A stretch of DNA of 64,000 bases from Isochrysis galbana (lineage: Eukaryota > Haptophyta > Isochrysidales > Isochrysidaceae): NCBI GenBank assembly GCA_018136815.1, contig CM030933.1:806001-870000 (forward strand). The letters run 5' to 3'. The number at the start of each line of letters is the position of its first letter. Positions within the stretch are counted from its first letter, which is position 1. The notes below the pieces were generated by a model. It made no database searches. It was not told where the DNA came from and worked only from the letters and a program-made list of their open reading frames with translations. Of the stretch, positions 46,403-56,068 are shown piece by piece. The translations under genes were made by a program, and so were the position numbers.

Positions 46403-46732
46403 GAAAGGGAACGCCCGCGCGCTGAAGCGTGGTCTCTACGAAGGGGGTGGTGTTCCCTGCGAAGGGCAGGCAGGAGGAGAGCAGCAGGGGACGGAGCAGC
46501 GGTCGGAGGGGGCGCACGGGCAGGGTGCGAGGGGGGCGGGGAGCTCGGCGATGCGAGCAGTTCCTGAGACGCGCTTCTGAGCGCTCAGCACGTCGGCGGG
46601 CGAGGGTGCACCTGCAGGCTGGCAGCAGAGCTCCGTCGACCCCCGGGAGAGAAGGTGCACGCGATGGAGAGGGATGCTGACTGAAAGCGTGGGTGTTCCA
46701 CGTGCTATGTTTAGAGATGTTCTCTTTGGGTG

Positions 46733-46737
<5 letters not shown>

Positions 46738-46805
<68 letters not shown>
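46738..46805. repeat. (CT)n microsatellite, fourth piece
   Basis: About 34 CT repeats, upstream of the armadillo-like gene. Confidence 0.98.
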
Positions 46806-46807
<2 letters not shown>

Positions 46808-46885
46808 GGGACTCATCCGGAGGACAGACGGACCTGCGGAGCTTCCGTCCGGACCGCCGGACTCGTCGTCTAGGATCCCTCTGCA

Positions 46886-47383
46886 GTGGGCAGTTGTCTT
46901 AGGAGCGGTGGGCAGTTGTCTTACTTAGGAGCGGTGGGCAGTTGTCTTACTTAGGAGCTTAGGAGCGGTGGGCAGTTGTCTCACTTAGGAGCTTAGGAGC
47001 GGTGGGCAGTTGTCTTACTTAGGAGCGGTGGGCAGTTGTCTTACTTAGGAGCTTAGGAGCGGTGGGCAGTTGTCTTAGGAGTTAGGAGCGGTGGGCAGTT
47101 GTCTTAGGAGTTAGGAGCGGTGGGCAGTTGTCTTAGGAGTTAGGAGCGGTGGGCAGTTGTCTTAGGAGTTAGGAGCGGTGGGCAGTTGCCTTAGGAGTTA
47201 GGAGCGGTGGGCAGTTGCCTTAGGAGTTAGGAGCGGTGGGCAGTTGTCTTAGGAGTTAGGAGCGGTGGGCAGTTGTCTTAGGAGTTAGGAGCGGTGGGCA
47301 GTTGTCTTAGGAGTTAGGAGCGGTGGGCAGTTGTCTTAGGAGTTAGGAGCGGTGGGCAGTTGTCTTAGGAGCGGTGGGCAGAT
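46886..47383 (+). repeat. GGGCAGTTG minisatellite, fourth piece
   Basis: The first half resembles unit 1; the second half is a regular run of a GGAGTTAGGAGCGGTGGGCA-type 29-bp variant, indicating local homogenisation. Confidence 0.95.
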
Positions 47384-47396
47384 GTCAGGCCCAGGT

Positions 47397-47470
47397 AGAA
47401 ATATGCAGTTTTTGTTACCCAAATATGCAGAGAAAATATGCAAAAAATATGCAGCGCGTCACCCAAATAT
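47397..47470. repeat. Short AAATATGCAG repeats
   Basis: Four to five copies of AAATATGCAG/AAAATATGCA within 75 bp directly after the minisatellite. Confidence 0.7.
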
Positions 47471-48180
47471 GGAGGGCCTGCGGGCGTGAACCTGTGCGCA
47501 ATCGTCCTGTCGAGGACGGTGCACTTGTACAGCGTCGCGCTCTCGGCTGCCGTGAGGCGGCCGCTCCATGCCGACCCAGAAACGCTGATTTGACGACCGA
47601 TGACACTCATCGGGTGCTGGAGCTCAGGCAGCAACACCGAAGTGATGCGCCTCTGCTTCTGCTTACGAGGGGCCATTGGGGACGCGCCCCGCCGCCGCCG
47701 AATCCCCCCCCCGCCGCTGGTATTATATATAGTAGTATGTAGTATGTATCGCTATCGCTATTCCTAGACCTAGACATGCAAAGATATTCCATGGATTTCT
47801 TTATTACTTCTGGGCCACGTGAGCATCGGCTCATTGAAGTCATGGTTAGTCAAGTAGTTAAGTAATGCCTGACTACGGCGAAGGCCCATTATTCATGCCG
47901 CGACTACGGCCATTGCCATCTTTCAATAGTCAATCAAACTAGAGGCAAAAATGCCTTCTTCAAGCTAGTCATCGTAATCAAGATGAGGCCTGCCCCCCCT
48001 CCGCGACGGAAAGGACGGAAAGGGGCAGGGGGGAATTCGCCCAATTTCTCAACAAAAAAAACAGCCCGAAGAAGCGACTCGCGGTTTTTTTGTCTTCCCC
48101 TCCCCACCCCTAGGAGGAAGGGTATCAAGATAGGAGAGGAATGACGGGACAGAGGATTCCAAAGAGGTCATGAAGAGTGG

Positions 48181-48370
48181 AGGGACAGTGAAGGAGGAGG
48201 GAGGCGAGGGAGGCTAGGGACTAGGGAGGGAGGGAAGCGGAGAGGGAGCGAAGGAAGAAAGAGAGGGAGGGAAAGAGAGGCAGGGAGAGAGGGAGGGAGG
48301 GAGAGAGGGAGGCAGGGAGAGAGGGAGGCAGGGAGAGCCCTCCCTCTGAGAGGGAGCGAGGGAGGGACTG
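48181..48370. repeat. GGGA-rich purine tract
   Basis: GAGGGAGGGAGAGAGGGAGG-like sequence, strongly strand-asymmetric; could form H-DNA or G-quadruplex structures. Confidence 0.85.
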
Positions 48371-48462
48371 ACCGCCCAACCTTCTCTGTGCATACAACTG
48401 CCCACCCCACCCCATCACCACATGCACACATGCAACTGCCCAACTTCTCTGCATACAACTGG

Positions 48463-48525
48463 CCTTTCTACAACTGCCCTTTCTACAACTGCCCTTTCTA
48501 CAACTGCCCTTTCTACAACTGCCCA
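48463..48525 (-). repeat. 15-bp tandem repeat with inverted GGGCAGTTG core
   Basis: Four copies of CTTTCTACAACTGCC; the complement contains GGCAGTTGTAG, the core of the array minisatellite on the opposite strand. Isolated CAACTGCCC copies flank it at 48388-48460. Confidence 0.85.
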
Positions 48526-49371
48526 ACTGCTCCGTATAACAAGTGTCCTTTCCCACCATTGTCTGACTTCTATTGATGAAACTGCCCAACTGCTCTACAG
48601 ACAAGTGCTCTGCTGTCAAGCTGTCAAGGTACGTGCACGTTGTTTTCGCCAGTCCGTCGTCACTTCACGACATTGACCAAGGGCCTTCGATGAATTGCAT
48701 GTGTAATCGTACGAATATGTGGTATCTGTGGGTTTGTTCAGCGTCCACTGTCCACTGTGAAGAAAACACCTTGTTGTCTGTGTTCGTATTCGCCACCATG
48801 AACCATGAAAGAATTAATTAGAATAAACTTCTGAACTTCTGAGAAGCTTTGCATAAGCTCTTATAATTATGATAGCATGAGACACCCCTCCATGCATTCT
48901 CATTCACATCGACTTTTGGGTGCAATTACAATTAGCAATTATGAAAAGTCGAGGTTTTCCCATCCCCACCTCTATCTTCTATCTCTATCTTAGGAGAGGT
49001 GGCCATTTTTCTGAGCTCTTAGGTCTTGGGACTTGGGAGAGCTTGGCAGTTTCCTAAGAGAAGTGGGCAGTTTTCTAGGAAGGGTCCTCACCAGCGACTC
49101 GGCTTGTTGGTTTGAGCACACCTCGTGCTTGTGAGTGAGCTGGCAGTACCCCCCCTAAAAAAGGGAACGCGAGTAATTTTTATTACCTACTCGTTGTATG
49201 TATCACGAGATCACAAGTAGGAGTACTCCTACTGCTATGTTCTCAAACCGTACTCTAAGGAATATCTAGTAATCAATCATAGGTAAGGGGAACCTCTTGT
49301 GGTGTCTCGCCGTCGATGGGCGGGAAAAGGCGCCTGGGGGAGCGAGAGAGGAGGGAGAGAAGAGTCCGCGG

Positions 49372-52300
49372 ATGGAGTCGCGCCGCCGGCTGCGCCCGGA
49401 GCTACAAGGGGGCGGCCCGGTGCGTGAGGGGCAGCGGGGGTCACGCAGGGCTGTTCGACGGCCCACTGGCTTCAAAATCCTCCTTGCTGCTCTCGCCATC
49501 CTCGCCATCGGAGCGCTGGGGCTCTCTGTCCGCTTCCTTGACGCTGAGCAGCGTCGAGAGAGCACAGACACCACAGCGATGCAGATTGCCAACGCGAGAC
49601 CCGCTGGCCTAGGGGATGCCGATGTGAATGCCGTGAGCCGTGGTGCTGCGAGCCAGTTTGCTCCCGCCGCGGGCAAAGGAGCTGCCACTGCAGCCCAAGG
49701 GGCCGCTCCTGCAAGCCATGGGGGTTCGCAGTTTGCTGCAAGCCAAGTCGGTGCACACGGACTCGGGGATTACGCTGAGCCGAAGGGCAAGACAGCTAGT
49801 GGACGGAAAGCTAGCCGGAGTCGGGTCAAACAAGGCAAAGGCGCAAGGACTACAGGCAGCTCGTCCGGGCAGTTGAGCCCTGCGACGAGCATCCTGAGCA
49901 CGGAGAGGCCGCTGATGCCCGGTTCAGCATGCGCCAATGCGAGCATTGGTATTGACAGCGTATGCCTGCCACGGCGCTTTCTGTTTGTGGGGGGGCTGCA
50001 GCGTTCAGGCACATCGAGTCTCGCGTCACTGCTGCTCTCGCTGGATGACGTGTCTGGGCTTTCGTTCGACCTGGGCTCAGCTGCCCATCTTCGCAGGGCC
50101 CCGTGGAAGTCTGTGGTTGATGTGCATACAGGCGCGGGCATCACCAAGTGCCTGCTCAAGCCGGTTGCGAGCCGTTGCGCACGTTGCCGCCGTGTGCCCA
50201 CCGCTGCTGCACCCTGCATTTAGGCAACTGGATGAAGTTTGCCTACTTCAAGCAGGTGGTCTCGACGGGGGGCACAGAGGGCAAGCTCGTTCAGTCGGTC
50301 TTTCCGTACCGCTACATGATACATGACGCCAAATTCTTCCCTCTCGAAGCGCTCTTGACGCAGCCTACACCGATCTCGCCACTCCGCTCGCACAGCGCCG
50401 CGCAGGCGCTGTGGAGGCAGTGGCGCACATATTGGACGCCTCGCCCCATCTTCCTTGATAAGAGCCCGGAGAACATACTCATGTCGCCCTATTTGCAAGG
50501 CACATTTGGCTGTCGCACCAGCAGCTTTTTGTTTGTCTTGCGTCATCCGCTGAGTTGGGCGCTCGCCGCATCGAAATGGGCGTGTCCATGGGAGTCGACG
50601 ACCAACTTATCATCGTCCAACCATGGCTTTGAGGACCAGCCAAAGGCTCCGCCTTTGACGTGCATCGCGCACTTGACCGACGTCTGGCTTGCCGTCCACG
50701 AGCGGATGGTACGTGATGCTCTTCTACTCAAGAGCGTGACGTTCTTGCGCTCCGAGCCACAGAACTGGCACTCAGTGCTCACCTCGGTGGGCCTCGGCGC
50801 GTCCCTATCTGGAGAGACATCGACGGCGTGGGATGAAATCAGCCACTCATTCCTGCGCGCCAGCCATCAGTACTTGTATTGCTGGCTCAATGGAGCGCCG
50901 CCGGTACGTTGGCGCACAGACGACGCTAGACAGGCAGGCGCAAGGAGTCGCGAGATCGGCGGCATTGGAGGGGGCGGCGGCGGCACCTGTGGGGTGGCAT
51001 TCGCAGCAGCTTCGCGTGAGCGGCAGCAATGGCTGAAGTCGTTCCGCGAGCTTTCTCTCGCGCGCGTGCGCGCGCTTGGCTTCTCGCTCGATCTTCGTCG
51101 GGTACAAGAGGCATGCTGCGAAGCAGAGCCTTCGGATTGGGGGCCGCCTGAGCTGGACTGGACTGCCGTAGTGCAGCCAGAAGGTCCTATCGACGTTTCT
51201 GGCCGGGAAGCTGCGACTGGAGAGGTGGGCCGAGTGCCTTCTTACAAGGCACACGCCATTGACGCTTCGGGCATCGGGCTGCACGCTGGCCGCACCGCGC
51301 TCATGCTGAGCTCAAGTTTTCTCTCGGGGTTCAATGGGATGCAGCAGCGTGCTGCTCAGCTGGCTGTGGCGGTGGGGAAGCTCGGCTTCGGTGTGCACTT
51401 CGTATCTCTCGGCGAGCTCAAGTCGACAGAAGACTGCTCCGTCGCCGAGCCCGCAGTCATCTGCCATGCCGCAGGCAACGCCTCGGAGCAGTATGCGGGA
51501 TTCGCGCGTTGGGCGCATGCGCGACGGTCCGCACCGACCTTACTGTTGCTCGGCTTCACATCTCTCACTCTGGAGGCGTCGCGCACGCTCCTTGCCCGCC
51601 CTGCGGCGACTGCGTCCGCGTGGAAACGGGAAGGTTTCGGCGGCGACGCGCTCCTCCGGCTTTTGGCGCCGCGAGCGGCTCGCGCTGTCGAGCTCTTCCA
51701 GAGGGCAATGCGCGACTGGCCCATGCTGCGAGCAGTGGTATTCACAGATGATGTCCATTATCTCCGCACCCGGGCCATTCTTGTCCAGGCCGGAGTCCTT
51801 GCGCGCCAAACGACTCTGAACGGTACCCTTACGGCCTTGCGCTCTGTAGAGATGAGCGTCTACCGACAGTCCCGCCTCACGCTCACGGTTTCGGGCGCGG
51901 ACCGCGCTGCAGTTTTAGCAGCTCTCACGGAAACGAGCGATGGCAACGCAGCCTCCAACCCGGCCGTCCTCGTCGCTCCGTTTGGAGCGAATGCGCTCGC
52001 AGATGGCGCAGTGACACCACTGGCGCTTCGCGTGCCCGGCCGTATGCTCTACGTTGGCACATGCCACCCGGTCGCAAAGGCCGGCGTTGCGTGGATGCTT
52101 CGAGAGGTGATGCCTTCACTGATCCGCCTGGCTGCTGATGCGAAGCTAAACCCGTCCTTTGTATTGGTCGGCAACGGGTGGGCGGCGCTGTCGTCGGAGC
52201 CTTCCTTTAAGAAATGGGTAGATTTGGGAGTGCTCGTCATCCGCGGCAAGCTCGGCGTAGATGAGCTTCGGCAGGAGTACGAGAATGCGTGCCTCTTTGT

Positions 52301-53993
52301 CGCGCCTGTTCGCAACGCCACTGGCATCGCCACCAAGAATTTTCACGCGATGGGCATGGGGATACCTTTACTCACGACATCCCTCGGTATAGCTGGCATG
52401 CGGCTGCCGAGCAGCCCCCTCGGTCTGTGCTGTGACGTGTCTCTCTCAGAAACCTGGCCCGGCGAATGTGAAGCGCCACCAGCGTCTCGGGACGACTTCA
52501 TTGCGCCCGTGCGTCCCACCCTCGAAGCGGATTGCCTCAAAGCTCCAAAGAGGTTAGAGTGCTCTGCCTATCGTGTTGCACGCAACAAAGAGGGCGGCAC
52601 GTCGGCTGTCCGTGGCAAGGGCTCCCACTCTGGCGCTTCGGCTCGGTCACTCCTGACTGCCGACGCCCGCGGAGACTCTATTCGTGTTTTGGCGCCTGTC
52701 GCTCTACGCGCAACGCAGGTCGCGCGCGGTGGTGGGTTCGCTAGTCCGCTGCCGGCTTCTCATGACGAAGTTCCCGTACACGCGGTGCTCCATCCCTCGG
52801 GCTCGGTGCTCGTGGCGGATTCCGCCTCGAAGTTTGCCTCTGCCGCGGTGGCATCTCTCACAAACGACGCACTGTGGCACCGCCTCTCACGGGGAGGCTT
52901 GCGGCAAATGCGGGTGCTCGTGAGCCCAGCGAGGCAAAGTGGTGTGCTGGCCTCCGCTTTGAAAGAGCCCCTACTCCTAGACCCACCAGCAGAGCAAGCC
53001 TGCGTGCTCATCATCGATGTCTGCGCCGAGGCGCAGAGGCTGCGGCCAAAGCTGCACGAAGTACTGCGGGGACTCTTTTCGGTGCGGGTTGCCGTGCACA
53101 TTGTCGCCCTTCCAGCCGCTGTGCCAGTCGGTACGGAAACAGATTTGCTCGGGTGGGCTCGAGCTCAGGGGGCCTTCACGTATGCCGGAGGAGCAGCCGA
53201 GCAGTGGACTGCTATTCTGGCGTCCGCCTCCGCACCCCCTCTGCGATTTGCGATTCTCTTGCACGACGGTGCACCTTCCTTGCTCCGCTCCCTTGCCGAT
53301 GAGCATTGCCAGGTGTCCGAGGTCGGGCACCGGTGCATTTGGTCGGAGGGTCATGGGGACGTTGCTGTTCTCGAGCAAACTTTGCAAGTACTCGGCCATC
53401 CCATCGGCGACGCTTCGGCGCGCCCCAGTGAAGAGGGGGAGGAGGGAGAGGTTCCAAGTGACGGCGATGGTCTGGGAGATGATCTACAAGCCGCGAGTGC
53501 GTCCGGAGTGAAAGGTAGTACACCTCTAGCTCGTTCTCTTGCGCTATTGCACTCGGCGCTAGATGGTCTAGTCGGACACGTTAGCCAACCGCTCAGTTCA
53601 GCACATGGTTCATGCAGTGACTCTACTTCGGAAGCAGAGCCCTCTGTGCCGCTGCTCCATTTGCTTGACTGTGTTGTCCATGCGCAACAGCTACCTCTGT
53701 TGACCATTGTTGTGAACACCGCCGTGATGAGTATCGAATCAGCTCGTGCCGCCGCCCCCTCTACCCTGGATACTCGGCATGCCATCGGATTATTGAACGC
53801 CGTGGCCCTGGAGCACGAAGGCGCCATTCTCACGATGTCATCGGTTGCCTTGGCAGCTTCCGAAACGGTTCTACGACATATTAAAACGCTCGCACCTCGG
53901 CTTGAGGCGGAGATCGTACCGGACACAGTGGCAGGAGGCTTACGGTGGGTCTCCTTGCTATCTCGGCTTCTGTTCGCGGAGTCGGACACATGA
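49372..53993 (+). CDS. Sulfotransferase-GT4-like glycosyltransferase fusion, type II membrane
   Basis: Two exons: 49372-50173 and 50224-53993 around a 50-nt intron; the donor is the least certain point, since GTTGCG is one of two options. This gives 1523 residues. A basic start and membrane anchor FKILLAALAILAIGALGLSV (about 34-53) suggest a Golgi type II protein. RFLFVGGLQRSGTSSLASLL (about 203) is the 5'-phosphosulfate loop of PAPS sulfotransferases, and SSFLFVLRHPLSWALAASKW (about 366) the 3'-phosphate motif. From about 625 to 1010 lies a GT-B domain: SSFLSGFNGMQQRAAQLAVA, RMLYVGTCHPVAKAGVAWML, then NATGIATKNFHAMGMGIPLL, the K/E-type GT4 box. The last about 300 residues are unassigned. It probably builds and sulfates a glycan. 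The P-loop spans exon 1, so the fusion does not depend on the exact splice point. Confidence 0.8.
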
Positions 53994-55195
53994 ATCTTCA
54001 AGCACGGTGAGTTGCGAGTCGACCAGATCCGCTAGTTTTGCAGTGTACGGCGCGGCGCGTTCAGCTCGCTTTGGCTAGTGAGCTTAGGTGTTAGTTTTAG
54101 GTCTCAGGTTGTGCGTTATGCTAGCTACTTAAAAATTTTGAAGGCGGCTGCTAAGCTACTATAGAGATACTCCCTTCACCGGGTCAGTCACCGCTGCCAT
54201 CTGCCATCGCCTCAGCCCCTACAGCCTACCGCACCCGCACTCCTCTTTCCGCTCCCCCCCTCGTTTCTTGTTCTTCGGTTTTGGGGGGTCGGCCCATGTG
54301 CACTACTTTGGGCTAGCGCTGGGGAAGGGGTGGAGCGGGCCTTTATGCAGTCTAATTTTAGTTCACCTCGTGGCGATAGGGTCCACTGTGGGACATCGCT
54401 CCCCTGCTGTCTGCTGTGAGCGGAAATCCTCGACTTGTGCAATTTTTCGATCGCTGTTGCGCTCCGCCGGGGCGGAGCGGGGGGGAGGGTCGGTATGTGC
54501 GCTTGGCACGCGTACAAATAATAAGTCTAAGTCGGGGGAATCCCCCTAGGCACAAAGCGAAGCGCGGGGCCCAATATCTCACAGCCGACCCGAAGGAGAG
54601 AAGAGCTGCGTCGGCGCGCTCCATGCGCTCCATCGCAACTAAGTATAAACATAGTTCGTGACTGAGGGGGGAGAGGGGGGTCGAATCGCACCATTTCTTG
54701 GCAAGGACTTTTGTGGTGGCAGGTGCCCCCCCACCGGAGCTTTTTATTCATTGGGCATGGCGCCACGGTCAAAAAATGCAGCCCAAGCCCCTTACAAGCA
54801 GTTAAAAAGTCCCTGTTTGACCGCCCTACGTGTGTACGTTGTGCGCCTGAAGTTCCCGTAGTTGCTTTTGATTGAGGGAGTGAGTGCCCCCAGCCCCTCC
54901 GTGCCTGTCCATGAAACTCCTGTTTCCGTGCGTGTGCGTGTGCGTGTGCGAACCTAAGATGTCACCGTGAGTCACCATCTAAATATAAATAAACCATTCC
55001 GAATCAGAAGCACATGTCGGCGAGGGGAATCACAATGGGCAACTTCCATCCCCTGGGAGCGGCTTCCAAATGTTTTAGGGCCGAATTTTAGCTTTTGACC
55101 CATCGAAAAGCGTCTTAGTATCCGAGAAGCGCCAGCCTCTCTAGACCTCTAGAGTGCTCTACTCTACTTACTTTACTCCCCTCTGGAGCACCATA
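53994..55195. other. Intergenic stretch
   Basis: No gene supported. Contains TCGAATCGCACCATTTCTTG (54681), also near 43667, and a TGCGTGTGCGTGTGCG run at 54932. A tight CTCTAG/CTCTAC cluster lies just before the MITE (55140-55180). Confidence 0.45.
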
Positions 55196-55743
55196 CAGTA
55201 GGGGCGCACCATTAAGAAAACCGAGAATTTTGTCCTCTATACTTTCCTTAGCGCTCGGCCGCGAGACCATAGGAGTTTCTTACGCTGGATTTCTTGCGCG
55301 GTTTGCCGAGAGCTACAATATGTATAGAGGTTTCTTAGCGTGCTGCTTTCTTGTGCTGGTGACCGGGGCTTGTTTTCCCTAGTTTCTTGCTATGGCGCTA
55401 TGGCGGCGCCTCTCATCACCTTTCCACCTCCCACCTCCTCTCTTCCTCGCTGTCTGATGAGCTTACGTTGCGAAGAACCAGGTTTTTGCCAATTTTTGCA
55501 CTTAGAAAACAAGGGCGAGCGTGAAGATGAGTGACGAGCAATGAGTAGTGATCGCTGATCGCCAACCAGTACCCGACAGGCCGACAGGACCAACCGCATA
55601 GGGATTTTCTTACGCACCAGTTTCTTATCTATGGCGGGGACGCTCTTGCGCCATAGACCATAGAGCTTTCTTAGCTCATGGACAGCCAATTTGCTTCTAT
55701 ACTTTCCCCAATGGGGTGGTTTCTTAATGGTGCACCCTTACTG
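55196..55743. mobile_element. 548-bp MITE with TIRs and TA flanks
   Basis: The left end CAGTAGGGGCGCACCATTAA and the complement of the right end, CAGTAAGGGTGCACCATTAA, continue GAAA..CC, forming about 27-bp inverted repeats with three mismatches or gaps. Each end is bordered by TA (55194-55195 and 55744-55745). CAGT ends with TA duplications fit Tc1/mariner/pogo elements. The inside has repeated TTTCTTA.C words and no transposase frame. Confidence 0.7.
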
Positions 55744-55860
55744 TAGAGTGTACTCTAGAGCTCTAGAGTATCTACTCTACTCTAGAGCTCTAGAGCTCTA
55801 GAGTAGCTCTACTCGAGTAGAGTAGAGTAGTCTAGGAGTAGGAGTACTCCTTATCTATCA
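55744..55860. repeat. CTCTAGAG palindrome cluster
   Basis: Dense overlapping CTCTAGAG, TCTAGAGCTCTAGAG and TACTCGAGTAGAGTAGAG words make a nested palindromic stretch; related words lie on the other side of the MITE at 55140-55185, suggesting it inserted into this satellite. Confidence 0.75.
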
Positions 55861-55912
55861 AACCAGTTGTAGACAAGGTGATCTCTTCTTCCCGCGCTTT
55901 TTAGAATCTAGC

Positions 55913-56040
55913 TTCTCTCTCTCTTCTTCTTCTCTCTCTCTCTCTCCCTACTTCCATCCCGCTGTCTCCCCGCTCGTTTCCTCTCTCTATATCCCGTCCT
56001 CTCTCTCTCTGCACCCCCCCCGCCTTCCCTTCCCGCCTTT
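55913..56040 (+). promoter_or_regulatory. Pyrimidine-rich tract before the PIF1 start
   Basis: Sense-strand CTCTCT/CTTCTT-rich region ending 28 bp before the ATG at 56069. Comparable to the tract preceding the kinesin. A leader or core promoter role is inferred from position only. Confidence 0.35.
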
Positions 56041-56068
56041 ATTTCTCTTCCCCTACGCGGCTGGTGAG

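Larger units (their letters stand above)
46452..47383. repeat. Fourth, partial copy of the array unit
   Basis: Homology starts at GTTCCCTGCGAAGGGC, equivalent to 26561 in unit 1, just upstream of the helicase coding region. It runs through the first (CT)n and the minisatellite, ending near 47383. No helicase exon is present. It has a 25-bp deletion next to CAGCGGTCGG. Confidence 0.9.
47384..49371. other. Repeat-rich intergenic stretch
   Basis: Holds AAATATGCAG-type repeats (47397-47470), an AGTAGTATGTAGTATG run near 47730, a GGGAGGGA purine tract (48181-48370), a 15-bp tandem repeat (48463-48525) and diverged GGGCAG copies (48990-49080). No gene is supported. A minus-strand frame beginning MAPRKQKQRRI at 47676 has no recognisable domain. 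Confidence 0.5.

Noticed and set aside
47060..47383. TTAGGAG repeats as telomeric repeats
   Set aside because: They are part of the 29-bp minisatellite and not a simple short telomere unit.
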